The notes under the pieces: generated by a model | What the model was told of the DNA's origin: nothing | The model's input: the letters and a program-made list of their open reading frames with translations, nothing else | Database searches by the model: none | Shown: positions 51,956-61,829 of the stretch, piece after piece | How positions within the stretch are numbered: the stretch's first letter is position 1 | How the letters are laid out: each line of letters opens with the position of its first letter | DNA from: an uncultured Prevotellaceae bacterium | GTDB lineage: Bacteria; Bacteroidota; Bacteroidia; Bacteroidales; Bacteroidaceae | Assembly (NCBI GenBank): GCA_900317305.1 | Contig: ONGG01000009.1 | Coordinates: 1-64,000 of the forward strand | Reading direction: 5' to 3' | DNA: 64,000 nt | Made by a program: the position numbers and the translations under genes

Positions 51956-53209
51956 ATGTCAAAAACCCTCATCACACATATCGGCACCCTGGCGGGCATC
52001 CACCCTCGTGAGACGCTGCGCCTCTCGGGCCAGGAGATGAAGCACCTGGGCGTCATCCACGATGCCTGGCTGCTCACCGACGACAACCGCATCGCCGCCT
52101 TCGGCGGCATGGACCAACTCGATGCCCTCGACGCCTCGCCCACCCTCACCATCGACGCCAGGGGCGGTACGGTGCTGCCCTGCTGGTGCGACCCCCACAC
52201 CCACCTGGTGTATGCGGGCAGCCGCGAGGGGGAGTTTGAGGATAAGATTCGCGGACTGTCGTATGCCGAGATTGCCCGTCGTGGCGGTGGCATCCTCAAC
52301 TCTGCCGACCGCCTGCACGAGATGAGCGAAGACGAGCTGGTGGAAGCCACCCTGCAGCGGCTCAACGAGATGATGGGCCACGGCACGGGATGCGTGGAAA
52401 TCAAGAGCGGATATGGCCTGAACACCGCCGACGAACTGAAGATGCTGCGCGTGGTACGGCGGCTGAAGGAGCTGACGCCCATGCGCATCGTCGCCACCTT
52501 CCTCGGTGCCCATGCCGTGGGCAGGGCCTACACCGGACGGCAAGCCGAATATGTGGACCTGGTCATCAACGAGATGATTCCGGCCGTGGCCGAAGAGCAG
52601 TTGGCCGACTACATCGACGTATTCTGCGACGAGGGTTTCTTCACCCCCGACGAGACCGCCCGCATTCTTGAGGCCGGCGACCGCTATGGCATGCGCCCCA
52701 AGATTCATGCCTGCGAACTGAAGTCGTCGGGCGGTGTGGAGGTGGGAGTGGCCCACGACGCATTGTCGATAGACCATCTGGAGAGCGCCAGCGACCACGA
52801 CCTCGACCTGCTGGCCCATTCCCCCGCCATGCCCACCTTGCTTCCCGGCACCTCGTTCTTCCTCAATATGCCCTATGCCCGTGGCCGCCAACTCATCGAT
52901 CGCGGACTGGCCATCGCCCTCGCCACCGACTGCAACCCTGGCAGCACCCCCTCGGCCGACATGAAGTTTGTGGTGTCGCTGGCCTGTATCAAGATGCGGC
53001 TCGAGCCTGCCGAGGCCCTGAATGCAGCCACCCTGAATGCCGCCTACGCCATGGGCCTGAGCCACGACTACGGTTCCATAGCCGTGGGCAAGAGGGCCAA
53101 CCTACAAATCACCAAGCCCATCCCATCACTAGCATACATCCCCTATGCCTATACCCGCGACATCGTGAGCAAGGTGATGATTGAGGGCGAGATGGTCTCC
53201 ATTTCCTAA
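51956..53209 (+). CDS. hutI: Imidazolonepropionase
   Basis: This 417-residue amidohydrolase opens the imidazolone ring to formiminoglutamate, the substrate of FtcD. Metal ligands are in CDPHTHLVYAGSREGEF (His81, His83). HGTGCVEIKSGYGLN, FLGAHAVGRAYTGR and ATDCNPGSTPS supply further conserved blocks, including the late metal-site aspartate. It completes the four-gene pathway histidine to urocanate, imidazolonepropionate, formiminoglutamate and glutamate. Paired hairpins follow the stop. Confidence 0.96.
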   Translation: MSKTLITHIGTLAGIHPRETLRLSGQEMKHLGVIHDAWLLTDDNRIAAFGGMDQLDALDASPTLTIDARGGTVLPCWCDPHTHLVYAGSREGEFEDKIRGLSYAEIARRGGGILNSADRLHEMSEDELVEATLQRLNEMMGHGTGCVEIKSGYGLNTADELKMLRVVRRLKELTPMRIVATFLGAHAVGRAYTGRQAEYVDLVINEMIPAVAEEQLADYIDVFCDEGFFTPDETARILEAGDRYGMRPKIHACELKSSGGVEVGVAHDALSIDHLESASDHDLDLLAHSPAMPTLLPGTSFFLNMPYARGRQLIDRGLAIALATDCNPGSTPSADMKFVVSLACIKMRLEPAEALNAATLNAAYAMGLSHDYGSIAVGKRANLQITKPIPSLAYIPYAYTRDIVSKVMIEGEMVSIS

Positions 53210-53221
53210 GGGAAAAATGGC

Positions 53222-53327
53222 TTTATAATCCATCCGAAACGATGATTTTTAAGGCGTTTCGGATGGATTATAAATTATAATGCTTCCGAAACGATGTTTT
53301 TTTAGGGTGTTTCGGAAGCTTTATAAT
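53222..53327. terminator. Two related long hairpins between convergent hutI and sprA
   Basis: Hairpin 1: a perfect 20-bp stem (53222-53241 with 53255-53274) and 13-base loop. Hairpin 2: an 18-of-19-bp stem (53274-53292 with 53309-53327). Both share the arm CCGAAAC...GTTTCGG and the loop sequence GATG-T-run-AGG. They likely stop transcription from both sides, but neither has a clear T-run after it; the T-runs are in the loops. The duplication is unusual. Confidence 0.6.
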
Positions 53328-53336
53328 TATGTTATT

Positions 53337-53360
53337 GAAGTTTCGCATTCGCTCAACTTC
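53337..53360 (+). repeat. 24-bp dispersed repeat, copy 2, followed by GGGAGTTC repeats
   Basis: Identical to the copy at 40612-40635. It is followed at 53366-53396 by repeats of GGGAGTTC/GGAGTTCAG type, again linking the two repeat classes. Confidence 0.75.
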
Positions 53361-53418
53361 TAGTAGTTCGGGAGTTCGGGAGTTACAGGAGTTCAGCCAT
53401 CTCACCTTGTGAGCGGCA

Positions 53419-56400
53419 TCACCTTGTGAGCGAGAACTTCAGGCTCAGGCCGAAGTCGCGGGTGGTGGTGGGATAGCTGTTGGCCGAGAGCAGCGGGGTG
53501 TTCACCTGCTGGTCGTAGTAGAAGGTCATGGTCATCAATTTCGAGATGGTATAGTCGGCCTTGAACGAGAACTTCAGGGCCGTGTTGCCGTTCGACGCGT
53601 TGCTCGTCATCGTAGCGATGTCGCGCAGGATGTTGGCCTGCTTGCGATAAGAGAAGTCGAAGCGCAGGTTCAGGTCGTGGTTGAAATTCTTCGACGACGA
53701 TGAGGATGACGACCGGCTACTGCTGCTGTCCCTGTTATTGCTGTTCTTATCGTTCTCGTTGCCCTTGCCATCGCCTTCATTGCCTTTTTTGCCTTTCACC
53801 TTGCGATGGTTGCTTCCACCGAAGAGTTTGAAGTCATTGATCTTGTATCCCATGCCGATGACCCAGTCGTTGCTGGTGGCCTCCTGCAGCTGCACGCTGG
53901 TGGTGCTGAGCGTCAGCACGCGTGTGGTCTTGTACTCCACCTTGCAGGAGAGATTGTTGTGCAAGGTGACCTCGAGGCCGAGGAGCGGCGAGAAGTTCTC
54001 GTTGATGCTCACCGTGGAGATGTTGAACATGCTGCTGGGCACCGGGTTGCCCGTAGTGGCATCGGTGACGAATCCCAGACCGTTCATGAATTCCTGCCAT
54101 GTGCTGAAACTGGCGTAGGAGCCCACGGCGAAGATGCTCTTGTAGGAATGACTGAGGTTGACGCTCTTGAAGAGTTCCTTGAAAGGCGAGAGCTTGCCCA
54201 GTCCGGAGTAGCGCACCGACCAGTTGGGCAGCATCCTGGAGATGGAGGGGAAGATATCGAGCGACTTGCCGCCCATGCTGGTGTAGGAGGCGAGGAAGGC
54301 CGGTATCATCACATCGGCGCTGTAGAGTCCCACCCCACCGTTGGCCGGGTCGAACGTCTTGCCTGCCAACTGTGAGCCACGGGGGTAGACCGACCCTTCG
54401 TACTTGGCCTCCACACGCTGTCTGAATCCCTCGAGCGAGGCACAGAACTTGTCGAACGTGGCCGAATGGTATCCGTTGTTGGCATCGCCCATACTCTCGA
54501 AAGCCGAGCCGATCGATATGGTGGTGAGGGTGAGGTTGCCCGACCGTGTGGTGGGGTTGCCCTCGTACATGAACTGGATGCGCTGCGCCTTGGTCTCGGT
54601 GTGGCTGGCATTGAGGTCGATCTTCAGGTCGCGTGCCGGCTCAAGCGTCATCTTGAGCTGCACGTCGCGGGTGAGGCTGGTAGAGGCCGGTGTGGCCACG
54701 CTTTCGCTGATGAACAGCCAGTCGTTGCGGCGTGCTTTCTCCACATAGTCGTCGCCATTGAAGCCGAAGGCGAAATCGAGACCCGGACTGAGCACGTCGC
54801 CCCTGCGCTGTCCGAAGGCATCGCCGATGTTGGGCATGAATCCCGGAATCGACATCATCCGGTTGGTGGTGTAGGTGAAGTTGATGGAGCGCACCATCAT
54901 CAGTCCGCGGGCGATGACCTGTGCGGTCTTATACCATGTCTTGTCATCGAGCGGCGGTTTGGCGGTGACCGTGATTTTCATCTTCACCGCCGAATCGTTC
55001 TTGTTGATGACCTTGATCTTGTTGTCGTCCACCACCTTGTATTTCACGGGTATGGTCTTGCCCTCCTCGTTCTTTGCCGTGACGATGAGCCTGCGGCTCT
55101 TCTTGTTGTGTGCCACCACCAGCGAGGTGTCGCCCTTCACCACGATCTCCTTCTCGAAGGTGTTCTTGTTCTTGGGCAGGGCAGCCTTCTTCTTGTCGTC
55201 GTCGGTAGCCTCGCCCTCTTTCTTCACCTTGGCGTTCTTGTCGGCCTTCGCATCCTTGCCCTTCGTGTCTTTCTTGTTGTTGGTGAGCGCCTTGTTGAAC
55301 CGCTCATTGGCCTTCTTCAGGAATGGGATATGGTCGTAGAATTTCTGCAGGTTGAGCGAGCCGTTGATCTTGAAGGTGCTGTTGTTGGAGATCTGGTTGC
55401 CCAGCGAGTTTCCCTCGGCGGTATCGGTACCACGCACCCACCTGTAGGAGGAGTTGTAGGTCACGTCGCTGTTCAGCCAGTCGAGAATGGGTATGAGGTT
55501 GAGCGGCACATGATAGGATGCCGAGAAGCTCTGGTTGTAGTCGAGCGGTGTGCCCAGGTTCTTGATTGAGGTGATGACAGAGTCTTTCCAAGCCGTGTAG
55601 GCGTCGGGGTAATAGTCCTTGTTGATGGGTGTATACGGCTCCTCAATCTCGGCCAGAGTGGCACTCTGGAAGTTCATGTGCAGGTTCTTGGTGAGGTCCC
55701 ACCTGAGCGAGAAATCCCTGTGCCACTGGAACTGCTCATTGAACTTGATGGGCAGCGACGTGGACGAGAGATTCTCCATGTCGCGCTCCTGCAGCTCGTA
55801 GTAGTGACGGGTGAGGTTGGTGTTGAACGACACGTTCTGCGGCAGGTAGTTGAGGCTGAAGCGCTTGGCTATCTCAAACCATTTCGACTTCGACTTGATG
55901 AGTTTCTTGAAAGGTTCCCAGGCCTTGAACACCGGCGTCCAGCTATAGGCCATCGCCGCCTTCCACGTGTCGTCGTTCTCATAGACGGTGGTGTTGCCCG
56001 TGGTGTGGTCGTGCGAATGGCTGTAGGAGAACGAGAAGTTGGCGGGGTCGTAGGGCATGGGGTGCCGCTTGTTGGCGATGCCCACCCTGACATTGGAGAG
56101 CGAGAAGTTGGTGTTGGTGACATTGGTCACGACAATCGACTCGATGGAGTCGCGCTCTTGCTTCGACTCCGTGGCATCGAGCGCGTCGTCGAGCAGCATG
56201 TCGGTGTCGAGCGGGTTGTATTTGGGCTTGGTCTTCTCCTTGCTCACATGGTAGTAGAGCGGAGCCGACACCTTGGCCTTGTCGGGGAAGAACTTACCCA
56301 GTTCGAGTTGCGTGGTGAACGAGAAGTTCTGGTAGTTGTCCTGCGACCTGGCGGCCACGCCGTCCTCTAGTCCTCCGAATCCCTCGGTGGTGTAGCGTCC

Positions 56401-59400
56401 GGTGAGCGCCACCGTACCGAAGTCGGAGAGTTGCACGTTGAGGTTGCCCTGTGCGGCCCATCCACCCTCGTTGTTATACTCCTTGAGTCGGAGCTCGTTC
56501 ACCCACACCTCGCCCGACTTGACTTCGCCCGAGAGGTTTCTCACACCGATGATCATGGTCTTCACCTCGCCGAGCGAGGGGTTACCCATGATGCTCACCT
56601 TGTTGGCCGGCTTGTCCTCATCGTAGGCCGTATAGAGTTGGTTGAACGAGGCAGCCCCCTCGCCCTTCGCGATGTTGCGCTGCTTCTTGAGAGCGGTGAA
56701 GATAGAGAGCGGCACGTCGAGCATATTGTCCTCGGGCCACACGATGCGCTTGTCGGTGGCGGAGTATTTGTCGTAGTGGCCGGCAGGAGTGAGTTTGAGC
56801 GGAATCTCATACTCGTAGTAGTTGCTCTTGTAGTCGCTGCCGAGTCGCACGAAGAGGGCCAACTGGTTGTCGGTGAGGCTGGTGACATTCTCGTTGAGCG
56901 AGTTGGCATGCACGAACATCTGCAGTCTGCGATACTGGCGCAGGTCGAGGTTGGTGTTCTTATACACGCACTTCGACTCGCCTGTTCCCAGGTCGGTGAG
57001 TATCATGTCGAGGGCCTGCTCGTTGTTCTCCACCAGCTGCGGCTGTGTGGGGTCTTGCACACGCGAGATGCCCGGAGGCAGAATGTAGTTGACGGGGGTC
57101 TTGTCGTTATTCTCCTCGATGTTGACGGCACTCACGGCCATATAGCCCGAATTCGAGGCACTGGGCGTGAGGTTCTGGGTATACACGCGCCATTCGCCCC
57201 TCACCAGGTCGAGGCTGCCGAATCGGAGCACGATGGGCTTCTTGAAGTTGGTGAGGAACATACGCATGAAGCGGATGGAGGTGAAGTCGCTGATGGCGCC
57301 CACGCGCTGCTCATACCTGTCGATGGGGATGCGGAACTGATACCATGTCACTTTGTAGGGCTCGCCATTGCGCAGCGTGCCCGAACCCTCACGGCTGTCG
57401 ACGATGAAGTTGTGGCCCACCACGAGGTCCTCGGGACGAATCGACACATGGTATTGGTAGTATTTCTCATACTCGTTGAGGGTGTAGTCCTGATTGATGT
57501 CCTCCACATCGGGGGTGGTCTTGTACGACGTGTCGTACGACTCGCTTCGTGTGTCGGAGTCGGGCGAGTTGCCTTGCGGGTTGTTGATATACTTGTAGCG
57601 GCGGAGGATAGAGGCCTGAATCTGGTCGTAGTCGCTGCCGCGGAAATAGTGGTAGTCGTCGTTGGCGGGGTCGCTGAAGATGCTGTCGTAGACCTCGGGG
57701 CTCACCTTCGACTGCACGCTGCTGAGGAAGTCGCGGTAGTAGTCGTAGGTCTGCTCCTCCTGGTCGGTGAGTCCGTTGAAGCCCACATCCTGCAGCGCCC
57801 TCGAGCCCGAGGTGGTGACAAAGGCATAGGGTTCGTTCGACTGGTTGGGCACCTTTCCCCACTGCGTGAGCGAATAGGTGGTGGCCCCGTTTACCGGCAT
57901 TCCGCTCTCGAAGAATTTCTTTCCGTCGTGCAGCACATCCTCGCTCACCTCGCCCAGGTTGATGTAGAAGTCGCCGCCATATTCGTTGGCATCGCCCTGC
58001 TCTTTGGTATAGACGAACGGGTCGAGCATCCAGAACTCGATGTACTCGATATTGGCGGTCTCGAAGTCGTTGGTGTCGAGTTTGCGCATCATGCCGCCCC
58101 ATTTGCTGGTGGGGTTGGTGAGGGTTCCGTCGGAGTTGAGGTCGGGATTGAAGTTATAGGGACCGCGCTCGTTGGGATAGTAGGCCAGGTTGAGCACCGG
58201 CAGCGTGGAGGTGGCACCGCTGTAACTGCTCTGGTCGCGGTTGGGATAGAGCTCGCGCACGTACACCTCGCGCACATAGTGGTTGGAGAGTTGTTCGAGG
58301 TCGCTCTTGATGTGACCCGGGGTGAGCGACGAACTGCGCCTGGTGAAGAGCGGGTCGATGTTGTACCAGGCCAGCAGACTGCGGTTGAAGCCGCTTGAGA
58401 GTCCGGTCTTGTCCTTATGCTCGCCAAACATGGTGGGCACGCTCGAGATGATCCACGAGGTGGGAGCCGACACGTCGATGGTGTTCTTCGTGTTCTCGAA
58501 GTCGTCGAGATACGAGGCGTTGTCCTGCGTGCCACGTGCCTGTCCGGCGATGAGTTGTGCGAACTCGGCCGAGAGTTGTATGTTCGACGGCTGGGTGACA
58601 TGGAGCAGCGGCACCTTGTTGAGCAGGTTGGTGAGCCACTGGCTCTCCTTCTTCCAGTTCAGGTTCACGCCCCAGAGGGTGTTGTTGAGCGGTTCGGCTC
58701 CCATGGCCACCTTGGTGGTGAGCGCCTGCTCGGAGAGATGGCGCAGCGTACCGCTCATCTGGAAATTCTTGCTGAAGTCGTACTCCCAGTTGATGCCGAA
58801 CATGGTCTTCCTCGACTGTCCGTAGTCGGTGTTGCTCTCATAGGTTGCCCTCACGTCGGTCTGTGCGTCGAGGATGCTCTGGTTGATGATGGTCACCTCG
58901 CCGGCCGAATAGTCGACAGTATAGTCGGAGCCCTCGGTGAGCTCCACACCGCCGGCGGTGACATGCACCGACCCCTGGGGCACGTTGTATGCCCCCAGCG
59001 AGATGACGTTGGCCGAGGTGCCGCGGAATTGTCCGGTGAGGATATACTTGTCTTTCTCGGCTATCTGCTTGGCCACGGTCTTGGTAGAGTCGTAAAGTTC
59101 GGTATAGCTGTATTTGGCAGCGGTCTCGGGGGCGACGCCCTTCGACACGAGGAAGCCGTAGAGGTAGGAGCCGAAGGGCTCGGTCTTGGGCAGGAACACG
59201 CGGCCGTTGCTCACCGTGTAGCCCTCTACGAAGTCGAAATAGCCATTGGAGTGCAGTTTCTTGTTGTCGTCGAGGCGGTCGGCGTCGATATCCTTGACAA
59301 TCGACTGGTTCTTCACCTGTGGTTCGGGAATGTAGGTGAGGTAGACGCCGGCGGTGTCGCTCTGGAACTTGATGTCGAGGCGGAACTTCTGCTCCTGCAC

Positions 59401-61104
59401 GGAAGAGGCGAGGTAGTAGACGTTTTTCATCATGAGTCTCCAGTTGCTCTGCGAGGGGTTGTTGCTGGTGTTCTTGAGCGACTTCACGAAGAGGCATTTC
59501 TTCACGTCGGTGACGTCGCTGGCAAACTCGCCCACCTGATAGGTCACGCCGCCATAGGTATACTCGTAGGCCACTGCCAGCACCTGGTCGGTCTGCAGCG
59601 AGGTCTTGAGCGACACGTATCCCAGGCTGCTGTTCAGGGTGTATTCCGATGAGTTGAGCAGTCGGGCACTCTCCAGTTTCTCATAGTCGGTGCCTCCCAC
59701 GAAACGGGTGTCGAGCACGCTCGACGTCTGGTCGATGTCGCGTGCGTCGACGTAGGTGGTGTTCATCTCGGAATAAAGGTTGTTGTTCGAGTTGGCCGGG
59801 GGTGCATCCTCGCCGCCCTCGCCCAAGTCGGGCAGAGCCACGATGTTTCGGGTGTTGTTCTGCACACCGCTCTTGTTGGTGACCCAGATCTCGATGCGGT
59901 TGATGGTGATGCCCGACGTGATGTTGGGCAGCGTCTTCATCGAGGCGTCATACCTAGCGCGGAAATAGTGCGAGAGGAAGAAGTGGCGGTTCTCCTCGTA
60001 GTTGGCGGCATCGATCTCGAAGGGCGTATACTGTGCGCCTCCTTTCGACGACACACTTGCCGACGCCGATTTCTTCTGCGAGATGACCGTCTGGAGTTTG
60101 AGTTTGCCGAACTGCATGTCGGTGCGCAGACCGAAGAGCGAACTGGCTCCGGTGACGAGCGACGAGTTGGCTGGGAACGACACGTTGCCACCCTCCACGA
60201 GTTTAATGATCTCGTCTTCCTTGCCCTCATACTTGAGTTTCATGCTCTGGGCATCGAAGTCGAAGGTGGCGTCGGTGTTGTAGTTGAGGTTCATGTTCAC
60301 CTTGTCGCCCACCTTTCCGTTCACGTTGAGGTTGATCTTCTCGTCGAAGTCCATCGTGGTGGTCTTGCGGTTGCGGATGGGCAGCGAGGGGTTGTCGATG
60401 TTCTTCAGGGTAGCGCCAAACTTGAGTTCGGCCGTTCCCTGCGTCTTGATGCGCACACCACCCGGACCGAAGATTTTCTCGGCCGGTCCCAGGTCGAAGT
60501 GCATGTCGGTGAAGTCGAACTTCTCCTTGCCCTTCGTCTTCACCACCTCCTCGTTCTTGCTCCGCCAGAAGTCTTGCATGAGCTGGCGCTCGCTCCATTT
60601 GAAGTATTGGCTATAGTCCATCATGATGGGGGCGCCCACATAGGTGCCGCCAATCTTGTTGCCGATGATGTAGCGGTCGATGGTGTCGTTGTATTCCACC
60701 GTCTGCTTCATGTTCTCGGGCCGCTGCAGGTCGGCAGAGCCTTGCTCCAGGTCGTCCTCGGTGATGGGGATGGTGCGCTGAATCTTCCAGCGGGGGTTGA
60801 GCAATGAGTCGGGTATCTCGGCATCATCGTCGATGATGGGCTGGGCCTTCACGTCCTTGTTCTTGTCGTCGCCCCTGGCGATATTGCCTGTGGGGCCCTG
60901 ACCTTGCGTGCGGGTGTCCTGGTTACGGTTGCGGGCACCTTGGTTGCGGGTGCGGTCGTCCTGGTTTTCTGGCCGCTGGCGGTTGCCCTGCTGGGTGCGC
61001 TGGCGGGTACGGTCGTCTTGAGGCACGGACAGGGCATAGCCCGCCACCACACTGATGGCGAACCAGATGAGCATAAGCAAGGCTGTCCGCGTTTGTCCTC
61101 TCAT
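53419..61104 (-). CDS. sprA: SprA/Sov-family T9SS outer-membrane translocon protein
   Basis: This 2561-residue giant protein begins with an export signal (MRGQTRTALLMLIWFAISVV). It then has a repeated Arg/Asn/Gln linker (about 30-75) and long barrel-forming sequence throughout. It corresponds to SprA (Sov in Porphyromonas), the 36-strand outer-membrane channel of the type IX secretion system. Length, lack of other domains and position directly after ruvA, as in many Bacteroidetes, support this. Two low-complexity inserts stand out: a Lys/Asp-rich stretch around residues 1945-1985 (KKDTKGKDAKADKNAKVKKE) and a Ser/Asn-rich one near 2445-2475 (NNRDSSSSRSSSSSSSKNF). It starts three bases after the ruvA stop. 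Confidence 0.93.
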   Translation of the reverse strand: MRGQTRTALLMLIWFAISVVAGYALSVPQDDRTRQRTQQGNRQRPENQDDRTRNQGARNRNQDTRTQGQGPTGNIARGDDKNKDVKAQPIIDDDAEIPDSLLNPRWKIQRTIPITEDDLEQGSADLQRPENMKQTVEYNDTIDRYIIGNKIGGTYVGAPIMMDYSQYFKWSERQLMQDFWRSKNEEVVKTKGKEKFDFTDMHFDLGPAEKIFGPGGVRIKTQGTAELKFGATLKNIDNPSLPIRNRKTTTMDFDEKINLNVNGKVGDKVNMNLNYNTDATFDFDAQSMKLKYEGKEDEIIKLVEGGNVSFPANSSLVTGASSLFGLRTDMQFGKLKLQTVISQKKSASASVSSKGGAQYTPFEIDAANYEENRHFFLSHYFRARYDASMKTLPNITSGITINRIEIWVTNKSGVQNNTRNIVALPDLGEGGEDAPPANSNNNLYSEMNTTYVDARDIDQTSSVLDTRFVGGTDYEKLESARLLNSSEYTLNSSLGYVSLKTSLQTDQVLAVAYEYTYGGVTYQVGEFASDVTDVKKCLFVKSLKNTSNNPSQSNWRLMMKNVYYLASSVQEQKFRLDIKFQSDTAGVYLTYIPEPQVKNQSIVKDIDADRLDDNKKLHSNGYFDFVEGYTVSNGRVFLPKTEPFGSYLYGFLVSKGVAPETAAKYSYTELYDSTKTVAKQIAEKDKYILTGQFRGTSANVISLGAYNVPQGSVHVTAGGVELTEGSDYTVDYSAGEVTIINQSILDAQTDVRATYESNTDYGQSRKTMFGINWEYDFSKNFQMSGTLRHLSEQALTTKVAMGAEPLNNTLWGVNLNWKKESQWLTNLLNKVPLLHVTQPSNIQLSAEFAQLIAGQARGTQDNASYLDDFENTKNTIDVSAPTSWIISSVPTMFGEHKDKTGLSSGFNRSLLAWYNIDPLFTRRSSSLTPGHIKSDLEQLSNHYVREVYVRELYPNRDQSSYSGATSTLPVLNLAYYPNERGPYNFNPDLNSDGTLTNPTSKWGGMMRKLDTNDFETANIEYIEFWMLDPFVYTKEQGDANEYGGDFYINLGEVSEDVLHDGKKFFESGMPVNGATTYSLTQWGKVPNQSNEPYAFVTTSGSRALQDVGFNGLTDQEEQTYDYYRDFLSSVQSKVSPEVYDSIFSDPANDDYHYFRGSDYDQIQASILRRYKYINNPQGNSPDSDTRSESYDTSYKTTPDVEDINQDYTLNEYEKYYQYHVSIRPEDLVVGHNFIVDSREGSGTLRNGEPYKVTWYQFRIPIDRYEQRVGAISDFTSIRFMRMFLTNFKKPIVLRFGSLDLVRGEWRVYTQNLTPSASNSGYMAVSAVNIEENNDKTPVNYILPPGISRVQDPTQPQLVENNEQALDMILTDLGTGESKCVYKNTNLDLRQYRRLQMFVHANSLNENVTSLTDNQLALFVRLGSDYKSNYYEYEIPLKLTPAGHYDKYSATDKRIVWPEDNMLDVPLSIFTALKKQRNIAKGEGAASFNQLYTAYDEDKPANKVSIMGNPSLGEVKTMIIGVRNLSGEVKSGEVWVNELRLKEYNNEGGWAAQGNLNVQLSDFGTVALTGRYTTEGFGGLEDGVAARSQDNYQNFSFTTQLELGKFFPDKAKVSAPLYYHVSKEKTKPKYNPLDTDMLLDDALDATESKQERDSIESIVVTNVTNTNFSLSNVRVGIANKRHPMPYDPANFSFSYSHSHDHTTGNTTVYENDDTWKAAMAYSWTPVFKAWEPFKKLIKSKSKWFEIAKRFSLNYLPQNVSFNTNLTRHYYELQERDMENLSSTSLPIKFNEQFQWHRDFSLRWDLTKNLHMNFQSATLAEIEEPYTPINKDYYPDAYTAWKDSVITSIKNLGTPLDYNQSFSASYHVPLNLIPILDWLNSDVTYNSSYRWVRGTDTAEGNSLGNQISNNSTFKINGSLNLQKFYDHIPFLKKANERFNKALTNNKKDTKGKDAKADKNAKVKKEGEATDDDKKKAALPKNKNTFEKEIVVKGDTSLVVAHNKKSRRLIVTAKNEEGKTIPVKYKVVDDNKIKVINKNDSAVKMKITVTAKPPLDDKTWYKTAQVIARGLMMVRSINFTYTTNRMMSIPGFMPNIGDAFGQRRGDVLSPGLDFAFGFNGDDYVEKARRNDWLFISESVATPASTSLTRDVQLKMTLEPARDLKIDLNASHTETKAQRIQFMYEGNPTTRSGNLTLTTISIGSAFESMGDANNGYHSATFDKFCASLEGFRQRVEAKYEGSVYPRGSQLAGKTFDPANGGVGLYSADVMIPAFLASYTSMGGKSLDIFPSISRMLPNWSVRYSGLGKLSPFKELFKSVNLSHSYKSIFAVGSYASFSTWQEFMNGLGFVTDATTGNPVPSSMFNISTVSINENFSPLLGLEVTLHNNLSCKVEYKTTRVLTLSTTSVQLQEATSNDWVIGMGYKINDFKLFGGSNHRKVKGKKGNEGDGKGNENDKNSNNRDSSSSRSSSSSSSKNFNHDLNLRFDFSYRKQANILRDIATMTSNASNGNTALKFSFKADYTISKLMTMTFYYDQQVNTPLLSANSYPTTTRDFGLSLKFSLTR

Positions 61105-61107
61105 TTC

Positions 61108-61725
61108 CTATTTTATCTGTTTGAGTGCCAGTTTCACCACCTGCTCCACGTGCAGGTCGGGCTGCTGTTTGAGTATTTCGGTCACCACTTTGGCCGAGGG
61201 TGCCGGCGAGAAGCCGAGCATGGCGAGAGCGCTCACGGCCTCGTCTTTCACCTGGCGGTTCACGGCGTCGTGCTGCACACCGGGGGCCTGTGGCACCTGC
61301 TGCGACAGGTCGCTGGTGGCAATCTTGTCTTTCAGGTCGACGATGATGCGCTGGGCGGTGCGCAGGCCGATGCCCTTCACGCTCTTGAGCGACCGCTCGT
61401 CGCCATTGGCGATGGCCGAGCACAGTTCGCTAGGCGAGTACGACGACAGGATCATCCTGGCCGTATTGGCACCCACTCCCGAGACCGAGATGAGCAGGCG
61501 GTAGAGTTCGCGCTCCTGGCGCGTGGCGAAACCGTAGAGGGTGAACGAATCGTCGCGCCCTCCTGTGACAATGGCCTCATGGACGAAGAGCTTCACCTCT
61601 TTCTTTTCCTGTATGGCCGTAAACGTATTGAGCGAAATATTCAGCGCATAGCCCACCCCGGCCGCTTCGACAACGGCCAGCGTCGGGGTGACATCAGCGA
61701 GTTCGCCCCTGATATATTCTATCAT
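61108..61725 (-). CDS. ruvA: Holliday junction DNA helicase subunit RuvA
   Basis: This 205-residue protein matches RuvA. The N-terminal OB-fold is [20 protein letters not shown], two helix-hairpin-helix motifs lie near [17 protein letters not shown] and [18 protein letters not shown], and a C-terminal three-helix domain ([18 protein letters not shown]) binds RuvB. It holds Holliday junctions for branch migration. The ruvA-sprA overlap of transcription is typical of the phylum. No ruvB or ruvC is adjacent. Confidence 0.97.
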   Translation of the reverse strand: MIEYIRGELADVTPTLAVVEAAGVGYALNISLNTFTAIQEKKEVKLFVHEAIVTGGRDDSFTLYGFATRQERELYRLLISVSGVGANTARMILSSYSPSELCSAIANGDERSLKSVKGIGLRTAQRIIVDLKDKIATSDLSQQVPQAPGVQHDAVNRQVKDEAVSALAMLGFSPAPSAKVVTEILKQQPDLHVEQVVKLALKQIK

Positions 61726-61761
61726 TTAGAATCCAATTTTTGTGTATATATACGATAATAT

Positions 61762-61800
61762 AACGGCCTTCTGGATGGTTTATTGCATCCGAAGGCCGTT
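61762..61800. terminator. Hairpin terminator between ruvA and the 61830 gene
   Basis: AACGGCCTTC (61762-61771) pairs with GAAGGCCGTT (61791-61800), with an inner GGATG/CATCC stem. On the minus strand it lies about 30 bases after the stop of the preceding gene and is followed by a TA-rich stretch, so it most likely ends that transcript. Confidence 0.65.
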
Positions 61801-61829
61801 TTCAGGGTAATGAGTGGTGTATTTTTGGC

